In this document: piece by piece, positions 32,901-47,900 of the stretch | Position numbering within the stretch: the first letter of the stretch is position 1 | Layout of the letters: each line of letters opens with the position of its first letter | From: Marvania coccoides | Taxonomy: Eukaryota; Chlorophyta; Trebouxiophyceae; Chlorellales; Chlorellaceae | DNA: 64,000 nucleotides | NCBI GenBank assembly: GCA_963854735.1 | Contig: OY978101.1 | Coordinates: 1,703,043 to 1,767,042 of the forward strand | Direction of reading: 5' to 3' | Notes under the pieces: generated by a model | The model's database searches: none | What the model was told of the DNA's origin: nothing | What the model saw: the letters and a program-made list of their open reading frames with translations, nothing else | Translations under genes and position numbers: made by a program

Positions 32901-35900
32901 CAACGCTGCTGGAGACAATGCGCCCGGAGCCCAAGGCAGAGCCAGGTCCCGCACTCTCAGCTTTGGCGCTGCCAAACCTGCGGTGGGAGGTCGCAGGCGC
33001 ACAAGCATTTTGCAAAGGCCGGGCTCCACCGCCAGCAACGCCACTCAGCTCCAGGCTGCTGCGATGCGCCGGAGGACCAGCTTGTTTGCGCGTGGAGAGC
33101 TGCGCGCCATGGTGGTGGACCGCACGGGGCTCAGCAGCGAAGGCATGGTGCCTTCCAACACCATGCCGGTGGTACTCATGGAGGCGGCAGCAGTGCGGCT
33201 GCCTGGAGTCAACAACTCCATCTCAGCCAGCGGTGCAGCTATCCTGGGGACGGATGCCCCGCGCGTTGTGCCGCACTCTCGCTGGGACGTCGATGCCCTC
33301 ACCCGCAACGCAGCTGAGCCTCTCCCCGCTCGCTTTGCATCCTTCATGCTGGATTCTGTCTCTGTGTTTGACCCCGAGCTGTTTGGCATCAACCAGTCTG
33401 AGGCTGCCCTCATGGACCCGCAGCAGCGCCTCATGCTGGAGTGCACCTACGAGAGCATGCGGGAGACCCTGGGTAGGTTGATGGTGATTACCAAGTTTAT
33501 TTTTTATTCTAAAATATTTGAGAAATTTTGAATTTTGCTCAATCCCATGCATTTTTTTTTTCTGTCAAAATTAGATTTTGGCGATGAAATAACAAATTCT
33601 CTGAAATAAATGATATTCCGATACTCTCGAAACAATTTGTTTTATTCAAACAACTCAAGAATGGGCGTCGGCCATCATGAGGAACATTTACACTCGTCTC
33701 TTGTTTTTCTCTTTTCACACTTGTAGCGGCAACCCGCTCTGGCAAGCCCAGCCATGGTGCGGATGTCGGAGTATATATTGGAGCATCCTACTCCGAGTAC
33801 CTTGGATTGGCCGCAGCCCACAAGGCAGCTTCTGGGTACACTGCCAGCGGGGGCAGCCTCAGCGTGCTGGCAGGCCGCATCTCCTACCTCTTTGGGTTCA
33901 CCGGGCCCAGCACGCTGACAGACACCGCCTGTAGCTCCAGTCTAGTGGCTCTGGGAGGGGCCCACGGCGCCCTGCGCCTGGGGCAGTGCCGCTCTGCTGT
34001 GGCTGGCGGCGTCAACCTCATGCTGGCTCCTGCCACCACCGCAATGTACCACGCTGCAGGCATGCTTACGGCGGATGGGAGGTGCAAGGCGCTGGATGCT
34101 GCTGCAGATGGCTACGTGCGCGCTGAGGCTGCCATGGCCTACTACCTCCGCCTGGTCACTGGGTTTGAGGCGGCAGGAAAGCCTGCCTCAGAAACCACCA
34201 CCATTGCGGTGCTGGCTGCGGTGGTGAACCAAGACGGCAGATCCAGCTCCCTCACCGCCCCCAACGGCCCCTCCCAGCAGGCCCTGCTCAAGTCAGCGCT
34301 GCAGGCGTCTCACCTGGCTGCCGCCGAGGTGGGCGTCATTCAGCTGCACGGCACGGGCACTGTGCTGGGAGACCCCATCGAGGCCAACGCCTCCCTCGCG
34401 GTGCTCATGCACAAGCGGCAGCGGCGCAACGGCGCTCTGGTGCTGAGCGCTGCAAAGGCCTCGTTTGGGCACGCAGAGCCAGCAGCAGGCTCGGTTGGCA
34501 TCGCCGCTGCCGTGCTCAGCCTGGAGAACATGTGTCTTCCCCATCAGCTGCACCTCAAAACCGTCAACCCCTACGTTGCGCTGTGCGTTGAGGGCAGCGG
34601 ACGCATTGACGGCGCGCTCGCGGTGGCTGCAGCCAAGCAAGCCGCCCCTCTGCCCTCTACACACGCAAAGCCCTCGAGCGTGGCCGCCATCAGCGGTTTT
34701 GCCTTCCAGGGCACCAATGCGCACGTCACCCTGGAGGCTATCGCCGGCGGCAGTCGCCCATCACCTCAGTTCAGCGCCCAGGAGCTGGTGGCAAAGACGT
34801 GGCGCAGAATTCACGTGTGGTTCTGTGCGCAGCGTCACGCCCTCATCCGGCGATTTTTGCCAGGAGGCGCTGGCAGTCGTGCAGCCTTATTTGAAGCTGG
34901 AGCTGTTGCTGCGGGGCTGGGCACCGATGCAGCTCTCGGGGCCGGCATTTTAGTAGAGGCAGGTACCCGAGTGCATTAATTACATCTGAAACTGTACACA
35001 AATTTAGGTAATTTTAAGTTTTTTTTTCACACCGCATTATTATCTTCAGATTGCTATTTCTGCGTGTCGCCTTGCGCTGCCCAGCGCCGACCTCTGCCCA
35101 ATTCTGGTGGCTGCCGTCGTGGGTGGTGGAGCTTGCAAGCATATTTTTGCCACGCTGCAGGCACGGCTGGGGGAGGGGGCCATCGCCATCCACGACTCCT
35201 CTCAGCTCAGTGCTCCATCGCCGCTGTTTGCTGCCTCGACCGCGGCAGCAACGTCCCTGGCCCTCACGCGTGACAGCAAGACGGGGCCATCCCCGGCGGC
35301 GTTCCGCTGGTTTGCACCTGGGACTGAGACTGAGCCGCGCTCTTCGTGTTGCGCTGATTTAGTTCCAGCAGGTCCAGGGTGCGAGCTTCACATCCCTGCA
35401 CAGTTTGAAGGCTGCGCCCAAGGGGCTGCTGCAACACAACCCGGCCGAGGCTACCCCGCCGCAGTTGCCGCCATCCTTGCTGTCAATGACAGGCCATCTG
35501 CATTCTCAGTTTTTGCCAACGAGCACAGAGCAGCATCTGGCCAGGTGCAGCTCGACGGCGTGACGCTCAAGACCGCTGGGCCTTATGAGAAGAATCGTGC
35601 CCAACCATTGACCGAGGTTCCCGAAGACGTTTGTCTGAACTACTGCACTTCCTGGCAGTGCGACAACGCACATCCACGAGGCAGCGGCAGCACCGTTGAC
35701 GCACGGCTCGGCAGCAGCTTTGACATATCGTCTGGCGGCACCCATCAGTGTTTTGTTCCTGTCACCAGCAGCGCCACCTCTGCCTCAGCGTGTGCGCTGG
35801 AGTTGATTCGCGTCGGGTGTACCCTGGCCACCCCAGCCATTCAGATGGACCTCAACGATGCTAGGCTTGCATGTTCAGGGCCAGCGCCGGAACTGGGGCA

Positions 35901-38900
35901 ATTGGCTACCGGTGGTGCCGCACCCCAGGCGGCCATGCTGCGCAGCGTTGCCAACGAGCGCCCTGAGCTGCGGGGGCGCACCCTGTTCAGCCACCCATCT
36001 GAGCGCTCAACCCAAGCAGCGCAGGTTCTCCCAGGGTCTTCTGCTATTTTTGGCGTGCAGCACATGGCTGGCGCGCTGTATTCCCCCATTTTGCTGCCTA
36101 CGCTTCCCACTCAAAGAGCCAACCAACAGCCGGCTGTCCAAGCGGGCGGAGGAGCTTGGGCGGTCACTGGTGGCACCGGATCACTTGGTTCCCTCACTGC
36201 AATGTGGATCACAGGCCAACGGGAGTCCCCCGTGATCCTCTTGGGGCGCAGCGGCCGCCTCTCCGAGCGCTCCAACTGGCTCTCCACGCAGGTCAAAGCC
36301 ACCATTACATCGTAAGCGTAAACTGTTTTTTGTTCGTCTTGATATTAATATTTTCTTTCTTCGTATTTATTTCCCCTTTTGAGTGCGCAGGTGCGACGTG
36401 GCCTTTGGAGCTGACGTGACTGAGCTGACCGGCGGTGAGCTCATTCAGGGCTTCATTCACGCTGGAGGCGTGCTCAGCGACGCCACCATTCTCAGCCAGT
36501 CCATGCAGCATCTTCGGGCCGTGGTTGCGTCCAAAGTTGTTGGCATGCAAGCTGCTGCGGTAGGCCCTCGAATTAAGGGGGGAAAAGAAAGAAAAATTAA
36601 GCATTTTTTACTAAATTAAAATGATTCTTTCATCCAATGCCACAGGCTGTGCAAGCCCATCCGCTGATCGAGCTGCTGCTTTTCAGCTCCATCGTCTCCT
36701 TGACCAGCCCAGCAGGCAGCGCAACCTACGGCGCTGCCAATGCCGCCCTGGACGAAGCAGCAGAGCGGTGCTGCAGCATGGGCGTGCGTGGGTCCAGCGT
36801 GCAGTGGGGCGCTTGGTCTGGCATCGGCATGGTGTCCTCGAGCAACGCCGTTCATCGTGCAATGGAGCGCTCCGGCATTGGCATGGTGGCACCGGCGCAG
36901 GGCCTAGAAACGCTGGCAGCAATCATGGGTGCATGCTCAACCCAGCCATGTGCCGTGACTGCAGCCATCCCATTCCGCTGGAAGCAGTTTATGCAGCGTC
37001 CAAGCAACGCAGCACAGCCAATTTTCCGAGAATTTTCTCTTAAAAAGAAAGGGCTTGGCACTGCGGCGTCTCAGGCGCCGTCTTCCAAGGACGTCGCGGT
37101 GCATTTGGAGCTTCCCCGTGCAGTGGAGATGGTGCGCCAATGCGTTGCAGAGGTGCACGGGGAGCAGCTGGAGGTGGACATGCCGTTTCTGCAGGCTGGA
37201 CTGGATTCGCTTGGTCAGCGCATTATTATTAGCTCTTTATAAGCAAGATTACCAAATAAAATTGATATAACACTAATATTAAACCGTGAACTTGCTTGCA
37301 GGGTCGGTGGAGCTGCGCAACTCTTTGCAGCGGGCGTTCAGCCTGCAGCTGCCCAGCACGCTCGTCTTTGACTACCCCACTGTGTCCAGCTTGGCCCAAT
37401 ACCTTTTCAAAACCGTGCATCAGAGCTATGCTCAGTCTTCTTTGTCCACCACCAAGGGCGGCGCTGCTGCAGCGGCGCATTTCTGCAGCGTTCAAGAAGC
37501 TGTCGTCAGCACAGTCGCTGCAGTCACCAGCAATGCGGAAGTGCCGGTGGATGCCCCGCTGCTGTCGTTTGGCCTGGATTCTCTGAGCGCAATGGAGCTG
37601 AGGAACGACCTTGCCCAGCAGTTTGGCCTTGCGCTGCCGGGCACGCTGGTGTTTGACTACCCCACCATCAGGGCAATCGCCGGCCTCATCCACGCTGACC
37701 TGAGCAACGGTGGGGCGCAGCATCCAACGCCTTCTTCGGCCCTGCGGCTGTCAGAGCTGGGCCTGGATTTGCCGCTGAGCCAAGGAGGCGCGCCCAACGT
37801 AGCTGCCATCGACAGGGTGGTGCACCGCCTGTCCGCCCCTCCCTCCGAGTCGGCTCGCCCCCAGTCCCGCCTGAAAGACACCACCAAGGCGGTGCCCATC
37901 ACTCGCTGGGACGTTGATGCTGCTAGCATGCCTGCAGCGCGGCGGGTGGGGGCCCGCTTCGGCCGGTTCCTGGACAACATCGACATGTTTGACGCTGCTG
38001 CCTTTGTAACCTCGCCTTCTGAGGCCGCTTTCGTCGACCCCCAGCAGCGCTTGATGCTGGAAGACGCGATGGAGGCGCTCGGTGCGTGGCAGGGCTCTCC
38101 GCTTGTGGAGGGACGCAACGTGGGTGTGCTGGCTGCTCTATCATTCTGGGACTACTCCACCAAGGCAGACACTCACCTTTCTCGCAGCGGCGAGGCGTAC
38201 AAAGCCACAGGGCGCTGCTTCAGCGTCGCAGCCGGCCGAGTCAGCTTTTCCTACGGCCTCAAAGGGCCTGCCGTCAGCTTGGACACCGCGTGCAGCTCCA
38301 CGCTGAGCGCCATTCACATGGGCCAGCGCATGCTCGCTGACAGGCGCTGCCCCGCCGCCATTGTCACCGCTTCTCTCCTGACCCTGGATCAATCCACCAT
38401 TGGGATGCTGGTGGCGGCGTCCATGCTGGCCCCCGACGGGCGCTGCAAAACCCTCGATGCCGCAGCCGATGGGTACGTGCGTGGGGAGGCGTGCGTCACC
38501 ATCAGTTTGAGCCATACATCGGCAAGCCGCTCGCCGCTGGCGCTCGTTACCGGGTCTGCCATCAACCAGGATGGACGCTCAAGCTCGCTGACCGCCCCAA
38601 ATGGTCCCAGCCAGCAGGACGTCATCCGCATGGCGCACCGCGATGCTGCGCTGGCCCCTGCCGACGTCGGTGGCCTGGAGATGCACGGCACAGGCACCCC
38701 GCTGGGAGACCCCATCGAGGTGGGGGCTGCCGCTGCCGTGTATGGGTCTGCCAGCGCGTGTTTTCTGGAGCTGAGCGCCTCAAAAAGTCATATGGGCCAC
38801 GCTGAGCCAGCTGCTGGCGGTGTGGCTCTGCAGCGAGTCGTTGCTTGCATGGAGGCTGGATTTGTGTCTGGAACGATGCACCTCACGCGTGTCAACAACT

Positions 38901-41900
38901 ACGTGGTAGACGCTCTGGACCAGGCGTCGAGCTTGACTGCATGGATGCCGCGAGCTCCCAGCGGCGTGGCCCGTGGCAGCAATGCGGCCATGGGCATCAG
39001 CGGGTTCGCTTTCCAGGGCACCAACGCCCACGTCGTCATCGGCGTCGCTGGCGCAGACGAGAACCCCAGCAGCGCTGGGGTTGGCGGCCAGCTGCAGGCG
39101 GCGGCAGCAGCGTGGCGGAGAGCAGCTCACTGGTTTGTGGGCCCATCCAGGCGCATGGCGCACCACGTTGGCAGCGTTGGCGCAAACCAGGTCGCCGTGG
39201 AGGTTGCTCTTTCTCACACCGCGCTCGCGTTTCTGTGGGAGCACCGCGTGAATGGGCGCTCCATCTTGCCGGGGACTGGCATGGTAGAGGCAATGCACGC
39301 TTCTGGAACCGCATTATCAGGCGGGCGCAGCGAGTTTGCACTAGCGGAAGTTTCTTTCAAAGCTCCAGCGCTTCTGGGGGCTTCTGCAGCAGACGGCGCT
39401 GCCCTGCGCTGCCTTCTGGATCTGTCTCGCAGTGGCAGCATCGAGCTGGTCAGCAAAGGCCGCGTCTCGACCCACCACGCCTCTGCTGCTGCGGCCTTCT
39501 TAGCTCCCGACCATTTGGCTAGCGGAGCTAGCAACGCTGCTCCCTCCCGCTGGGCTAAAAAAAGCATTCCCAGCTTTTCGGTCCACCGCGTGCCTTGCAG
39601 CTGTGCGGTCTTGGCTATCCCTCCTCGCCCTGCTGATGGATTTGGACTTCACCCTGCTGCCTCAGACGCAGCCACTCACTTGGGCGCGCTGCAGGATTTG
39701 GACTCTGGCTGCGCTGCTCGCGTTCCGACTTCGCTGCAAGGCTTTGCTTGCAGTGGATCGCTGCCCATGGAAGACCAGCACTTTGCCCAGATGCGAGCCT
39801 CTAAGGTGCTGCCGAACGGCCACCGTCGCACCACCTTTAAAGTGACAGCGCTGGGGGGCGGAAAATCTGCTGCACTTTGTGGTCTTGTCTCCATGCCCCT
39901 CAACCAAGGAAGCGCCCCCAACCCTCGCGAGAAGACAGCTCATAAATCTTTCGTTTGTGGACATTATGCTGTTGAGCAGCAGCTGAGCGCCACAGCGGAG
40001 AGTTTTGTCGGCGTCGATTTGCCAGAGCACCATTCTTCTGTTTCTGTGGGGCAAGCTTCTTTTGCCCACCACCAAAACATCGCCGATCTCGGCTCGGACA
40101 TAGCACGCTTTGGTGTTCCTGCCTTTGCCCTTGCGTGCAGCGTTGTTCAAGGCTCTGACGGCGGCGCTGACGGCAGCCACCGCGTTTCAGTGCATCTCGC
40201 TTCCTCAACTACTGCCCCAGCGGCGATACATGGGAACCATTCCCAGATTCAAGCTGCTTCTAACGAGAGCGTGACCGCCGTCGCTGCCAGGGAGAAGCCG
40301 CAGGTGCGCGTTGACATCTGCCCCCGCCGTGGCGCTGCCGCTGTTCATAACGCGCTGGTTCTTGCGCAGCCATCCATCTCCTCCATCTCTAGCGTTGCAT
40401 TGCAACCAAGGTGTTCCGTTGTAACTGGCGGCGTCAACGGGCTGGGCTTGTTGACTGGCTGCTGGATGGCTCAAGCTGCCGGAGACCGCACACACAACGG
40501 AGCTCTGGTTCTGGCGGGCCGCAGCGCACGCCTGTCTGGGAACGACCCTTCCGCAATCCAAGCGCTGCTTTCTACCGACTGCCACCTCCCTGTGCGCATG
40601 GTTCAGTGCGACATTGCTGTGGAGGAAGACGTGGCCTCCATGGCTGGAGAGGCAGCGGCCATGGGCAGCATTTCCGCAATAATTCACGCCGCTGGAGTAC
40701 TCTCTGACAGCATGCTGGAGCGCCAGACCCTGGGCCGCGCCTTCAAGGTGTTTGCCCCCAAGGTCAGCGGCCTGAGATCTGTGATGGCCCAGGCAGCTGC
40801 GCACCCCGTGCAAGCGCTGCAGATATTCAGCAGCATGAGCACACTCATTGGAAACCCAGGCCAGGCAAACTACGCTGCTGCGAATGCTGTGCTGGATGTG
40901 TCGGCGAGCGGGCTGCAGATGGCTGGGTTCCCAGCTGCCAGCGTGCAGTGGGGTCCCTGGGCGCACTCTGGCATGGCGTCCCAGGAGACAAGGCTGCTGG
41001 AGCGGCTGGAGAGGCAGGGCATGGCGGCCATCACGCCCGCGCAAGGCCTCTCTGCGATTGCCAGCCTCCTTTCTGGGATCGTCGCCGGAAAAACAGTTGC
41101 TACCACCGCTGTCGGCAACTTTGACTGGGACAAGATGCTTCCCGCCAGGTTTTCTTCTTCTCAGACTGCTGCTTCCTCTTCGCCCCAGCATCAGCAGCGC
41201 ACAACAGCAGCAGCAGCAGCGGTGGCGGCTGCCCAGACCAGCACACAGGAGGTGGAGGCCAAGATTTCCAGCATCTTGTCCTCCATTTTGGGCGCGTCTT
41301 TGACTGCAGCGCAGCCACTGATGGAGGCTGGCCTGGACTCACTTGGCACGGTGGAGCTGCGCAACTCGCTGTCGGCCACCTTCAACTTTGAGCTTCCTGC
41401 CACGATCGCGCTTGATTATCCTTCCATCGCCAAGCTAGCAGAGTTTATTGCCGAAAAATCCAAGCCTGTCACGTCCACTGTTTCTCAGCATGCTTTCTAC
41501 AGCATGGCGACATCGCCGTCAACTGTCTCCCTGGAAAAGGTCACCCAGAGAGTTATGTCCGTAGTCAGCGAGGTTTTGGGGCTGGACAGCATCGAGTCTT
41601 CTGCGCCTTTGATGGAGGTAGGCTTTCTTTAAGTTTTTAAATCAATGGTTGGACGAAAATTCAACTCAAAGTTTTCTTCTTCTTCTTCTTCTTGTTCAGG
41701 CTGGACTCGACTCCTTGGGGTCTGTCGAGCTGCGCAACGCTTTGGCGTCGACCTTTGACGTACTTCTGCCGGCCACCATTGCCTTTGATTACCCCACAGC
41801 TGGGGCGCTGGCAGGCTTCATCCACGCGTCGCAGACCCCTGCTCCTCTCCACAACGAGACCGCCTACTTTTGCAATGGAGTTGCCGCAATCGAGAGCTCG

Positions 41901-44900
41901 GCCGCTCACTCTGAGATAGTCGGCATTGGGTGCAAGTACCCCCACTCTGCCGAAACCATTGAAGAATTTTGGGGCAGCTGCGCTGCAGGGGCATCGCTGC
42001 AAACGGTCGTGCCGCTTGCCCGCTGGGATGTTGAACAGTGGTACTCCCCTGATCTGGGCCGCCCTGGGCTCTCCTACGCCCGGTTTGCTGCTTTTGTGCG
42101 TGGCATTGAAGCGTTTGACAGCGCTGCCTTCAACATGGGACGCGTGGAGGCGGCGGCGCTGGACCCCCAGGCGCGGCTACTTCTCCAAGTCACCGGAGAG
42201 GCTGCTGCCGATGCTGGTCACGGTGCGGCGGGTCTGTCTTCCCTGCACCCGCTGGTGGGCACCTACGTTGGTTGCATGTTCACAGACTACATGGACCTTG
42301 CAAGGGTCAGCCTGGGGATGAAGCATACTGGGCCAATGATGACCGGCAATGGAGCCCCTTACCAGAGCGGCAGACTGGCCTACGCCTACGGCCTGCAGGG
42401 TCCCTGCGTTGGCATCGACACCGCGTGCTCCAGCAGCCTGGTGGCAGCGCACTCGGCGCACGGCGCGCTGGCTGCGGGGCAGGCTGGTGCAGCCGTAGCA
42501 TCAGGCATAAACGCTATGCTTTGGCACGAGACCACGGTGGGCATCTGCCAGCTGCAAGCATTGTCGCCGGTGGGACGCTGCAGATCTTTCGACGCCAGCG
42601 CTGATGGATACGGCCGCGGCGAAGGGTTTGCCGCCATTATTTTGGCGCGGCCTGGGCTTGCCTCCCCTGACTGTGTGCGCTGCGTGGTCGTGGGGAGCAC
42701 CGTCAACCAGGACGGTCGCAGCAGCAGCCTCACAGCCCCGCATGGACCCAGCCAGCAGAAGCTCGTGGCAGCCACGCTGGAGATTAGCGACCTCCATCCC
42801 AGCGCCGTCAATTTTGTAGCCGTGCACGGCACCGGCACCGTGCTAGGTGACCCCATCGAGGTGGGCGCGCTCAGCAACGCGCTGGGAGGGCGCCGCCCAG
42901 GCCAGCCACTGACCCTGGCTTCGGTCAAGAGCTGCTTTGGCCACACGGAGGGCACCGCTGGTGCCACTGGAATTTTGTTTGCCGCCGCAGCTTGCCACGG
43001 CGCATTCATCCCGCCTGTGGGGTGCCTGAGGGCCGTCAACCCCTACGTTGCTTCTGCAGTAGCTGGATTCGGAACTTCTTTGCCTTCAAACGTCTCCATG
43101 CCCCGCCAGGCAGGGGGCTCCGTCATCACTTACGCTGGGACGAGCTCTTTTGGCATGAGCGGCGTCAATGCCCATCTCATGCTGGGGCCCTCTTTAATTC
43201 AAGCGGATGGACCCACCGCAGAAAGCAACGCATGTTCGTGGGAGGCGCGGCGGTTCTGGCTGGTCCCACCCCAGAGCCAAGACTTTCCTTTTGACCGCGC
43301 TGTGCACCGCCGTGGCGGTCTCACCCTGGAGGCATTGCCGTCCCCCCGGAATTCGAACCTTTTCGACCACAACGTGCAAGGTAAAATTTTAGAATAATTT
43401 TAGAAGGAAATTCAAGGCTATTTAACTGCAGTTTATTGAGGTGTTGCTCATTATTTTTAATTATTTTTGGGGGTTGTTTTTTTCACCTTCTTGTCCACCC
43501 CTCTTACCTGCAGGCACCTCTCTGCTTCCCGGAGCCGCAATGCTGCACTGCGCTGCTGCAGCAGTGGGCATGCTGACAGAGAGCGACGTTCTCTTGTCGA
43601 GCGCCCACTTTGTCTCCCCATGCCAGCTGGAGCCCGGGCTTGTGATGCGCGTCGACTCTGACTTTGCAACTGGAGCGATTAGCTTGTCTTCATTCAAGCC
43701 AACCACCGCCAGGCGCACCACTCATGCGGCCATCCTGGCAAGCGCCGCCGTTGCAACAACCCCTTCCACCGGTTTTAAAAGCACGAGGGCTTCTTCTTGG
43801 GGGCCCAAAATTGGACTTCGAGTTACTTCAAACGCTTCTCTGCCTTGCTGCGTTGGCCAGCTTTCTTTGGAGAGCGAAGAAACGCAGCACGATGGCTTCA
43901 CCGAAATTGACGCTGGTCTGCATCTCAGCGCGCTGTGGACAGCGAGTTTGCGCCAAGGACGAGGCCCAGCATCCACACTTGTTCCTGTGGCGGCCGGTGC
44001 TGCAGTCCTTCCTTCGCCTTCGCAGGGAAGCGGCCACGGCAGCTGCTGGACTGCAGTTGGCGTTTCGTTGAAGAAAACCAGCGCGGTCCTGCAGTCTACC
44101 ACGCAGCTTGGCATCCAAAACAGGTGTGGCAGTGCGTGGAGCTGCGGCCTCGGGGAACTCGTTTCCAAGGAGTTTGGAGCTGCGCCGCTCAGACGCACGG
44201 GCGCCACAGCCGTGCTGCTGCAAAGGTCAACCACCGCAGCTGCAGAAATGCTGTACGCGGTGGAGTGGGAGGCCGCAAACACACACTGTGCGCTCGTCGC
44301 CCCAGTTGCCGCGGTGGCTGCTGCTGAAGGCTTTGCTGAAGGCGGCGCTGCGGTGGCCATGGCCTCAACAACCTCGGCGCTGCAGTCGTCCGCATCAATG
44401 CTCCAGGCGTTGAAAAGCAGTGGAGGTGCATTTTCTGCCTGGAGGCTGCAACCTGGTGCCAGCGCTGGGCAGGCAGCGCCCATCTTTGATTCTGCCGCCA
44501 CCGCCCACGTCGCAGCTTCTGCAGCCCATGCAATGCTCAAGGTGGCCAAATCTGAGGGTCTATTTTCGGATTCCAGCCTGTCTGTGGCGTACGGCGGCGA
44601 TGCTGGCGTGGTTTCTTCATCTTCTTCTGCGGGCGCTGCAGTGCTCAACACCGTGGTGGCGCTGCCCAAACTCCAAGCTCTGCGGGCAGCCAAGACGTTT
44701 GGCGTTTCTCAAAATTATGCGTTCATTGGCGGGGCTCTGGTGACTGGGGCCCTTGGGGGTCTTGGCCTTTTGGTGTCGGCGTGGCTGGCCTCCACCCGGC
44801 AGGCAAACCTCCTCATGGTGGCGCGCAACTGCGCCGTCTCCGGAGTTGCCTCCTTATCCAAAACTGGCCAGAATATGGTTGTTTTGGCACAAGGAGATGC

Positions 44901-47900
44901 TGCGGTCGCAGCAGACATGGCAGGGCTGCCTGAGCTCCGCGTGCAGCGCATCATGCACACCAGCGGCACCATTCGCGACTCCACCCTGGCAAACCAGTCC
45001 CTCCATGATCTGAGGCTAGTCTCTGCCCCCAAACTAGGCGGATTTGGGGCGCTGTCGGCGGCGTTGTCTGCGCCAAAAGCGCTGCAGAGCTTCAGCCTGT
45101 TTAGCAGCATTTCGAGCTTCCTGGGCACCAGCGGGCAGGCGAATTATGCCGCTGTCAACGCGGCTCTTGATGCGGCTGCTGCCTCGTACCAGTACAGGGG
45201 GCTGCGGTGCGCCAGCATTCAGTGGGGAGCGTGGTCTGGGTCCGGCATGGCTGCTGCTCAACCCCTCCTGTTGCGCAAGCTGGAGGCCCAGGGCTACGGC
45301 AACGTGGCACCTGCAGCAGGTCTGCGCGCTCTTGGTGCCACCCTTGCTTCTCTGGACGCCGTGGTGATCGCCAATCCGTTCAATTGGGATACATTTGTGG
45401 GGCAAAAGGCGGCGGACGCGGTCGCGCCGATTGTGTCGCACCTCGCTGCGCCTGTGCATGTGCCTGTGCCTGCCACCCCCAAGCCACCTGCTGTTTCTTC
45501 TCAGAAATCGGCCAACCAGATCCAGCAGGCGGTGGACGCGTCCTCTTTGCTGCCAATCATCAGCCGGACGGTTGACGACATTCTCGCTGTGAGCGTGCCA
45601 GCCGACGAGCCCCTCACCCAAGCTGGGCTGGACTCCATCGGCGCTGTAGAGCTGCGCAACTCGCTTGGCTCCCAGTTTTCGCTGGATCTGTCGCCCACAA
45701 TTGTGTTTGACTACCCGACAATTGCGGCGCTCGCAGAGCACATTGCTTCTCGCCTGGGCAGCCGCCGCGGCCTCAAAGAGCTGGAACATACTACTGCAGC
45801 CCCCAAACCGAACTTGGAGACCGTTCAGGAGCGCTTGGTTGCGGTGCTGAGCCAGGTTTCAGGGGCTGCTGTGGATCTCGACACGCCTTTTGTGGAAGCT
45901 GGTTTTGACTCTATCAGCATTGTTGAGCTGAGGCAAACGCTGGAAGACGCATTTGCAATGTCTCTGCCGGTCACCGCCATGTATGACTTCCCCACAGCGC
46001 GCCTCCTGGGTACTGAAGTTGCTGCAAAAAGCGGGCACGGCAGCTCCTCTCTGCTGCCCAATGCAGCGCCAACGCCTTTGCAATTTTCCTTGCAGCACAC
46101 GGGTGATGCCTTGCTTGCAATCACCGGCGTGGCATCGACCTTCCCGGCTCCTCAAGGCCACCTGCCGCTGCTTGGCGTTGCAGCGTTTGTGAACGCTCAC
46201 GCTGCTGGGGTCGACAGCACCGGGGTCCCCTCGCTGGCGCGGTGGAGCGTTGACCGAGTGTTTGACCCTGCGCAGATCAGTGCCTCGCCAACCTCCACCT
46301 ATGCCCGCTTTGCCTCCATCATGGACGAAACGGTGGCCAGCTTCGACCACGAGTTCTTTAGAATTACAAAGAGCGAGGCCATCGCAATGGACCCCCACGG
46401 CAGGATTCTGCTTCACCACGTGCGGGAGGCGCTGGAGGACGGCGCCCTGCGGGGTTCTCAGGTTGGCAGCCACCGCGCCATCGGCACGTTTGTTGGCTGC
46501 ATGTGGGCTTCTGAGTACATGGAGCTCCTCCCTTCCCTCGGCGGCGTGCCCGCCAGCACCGCTTCCATCACCGGCAACAGCTTTCCCTTCATGGTGGGCC
46601 GCGTTCCCTACACATTTGGGTGGCGGGGTCCCTGTGTTCCGACCGACACGGCGTGCTCAAGCAGCTTGGTGGCAGCGCACGTGGCGCGCCACAACCTCAC
46701 CAGCAACGAAATTGCCGGCGCTGTGGTGGGCGGCGTCAACGCGTTTCTAGACATTTCCACCACAATAAAAATTGGCGTGCTCCAGGCGCTGTCGCCGGTT
46801 GGCCGCTGCAAGACTTTTGACAGCACAGCTGATGGCTACGGCCGCGGCGAAGGCTTTGTGGTGATGGTGATGGAGGCCAGCAGTGCCGTTTCGGCGGCGC
46901 CTTTGGCTGTGTTCCGAGCGTCGGCCGTCAACTCTGCCGGCAAGAGCAGCGGGCTGACCGCACCCAACGGCCCAGCTCAGACTCAGCTTGTGCGTCACGC
47001 TCTGGAAACTGCAGGGGAGGGGCCTGGCGCGGTGTCGTTGATGGCGGTGCACGGCACAGGAACTCCGCTTGGCGACCCCATTGAGGTCGGGGCTCTGGGC
47101 CAGGCCCTCAACTCTGACGGGCTCAGGGAAACCGCCGTCAGCTTTGTGTCGGTGAAATCCTGCTTCGGCCACACCGAAGGCGCGGCAGGGCTCACAGGCG
47201 CGTTGCTTGCGGTCGGCATGTTGACCACGCAGCTGGCTCCTCCCATCATCGGCCTCAGGACCCCAAACCCCTACGTGCTCAGTGCCTTTGACCAGTGGAG
47301 CTCCTCCAGCTGTGCCCTTCCGCGGCAAGCCAGCCCAGCTGCGGTTTCTTCGTCAGGGCTAGCAGGTATTCCAGCGAAAAATAATTATAATTATATTTTA
47401 TGTCTCTAATTTTTTCCTAGGATCATAGCACTAAAATTTATATCATGCAGGCACCAGCGCCTTTGGAATGAGCGGCATAAACTCCCACGCCCTGTTTCAA
47501 GGTCCTCCCGCTGTCGCCGTTGCGCAACCGGCAGCAGCTGCGAGCTCCCTTCCCTGGTCCTCTCAGCGCTGCTGGCCTCTCCCCGCGGCCCATTCCTTCC
47601 TCCACGAGTTCAACTCTGGTGTTGACAGGAAAGCGACCTTCACCTGCGCCCTCAAAGCTGCATCGCTGTCATTTTTGGCCGACCACATTGTGTCTGGGAC
47701 GCCGCTGTTCCCCGCCACCGGCTTCATTGAGCTCATTCAAGCGACCGCCACAGTGCTGCGCATCTCAGACAGGCGCTGCTGCCTGACTGCCGTGGCTCTG
47801 GCTTCTCCCATGCTGCTCCGCGCTTTGACCAGCAGCGGCAGCATGGATTTGACGACCACTGTGGTGGCTGACGCTGGATCCATTAGCATTGCATCTCCCA

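Noticed and set aside
34953..34964. The stronger-looking donor CAG|GTACCC at 34963 for PKS exon 5
   Set aside because: It puts the next exon out of frame; the donor TTA|GTAGAG at 34953 joins in frame to the 35050 exon.
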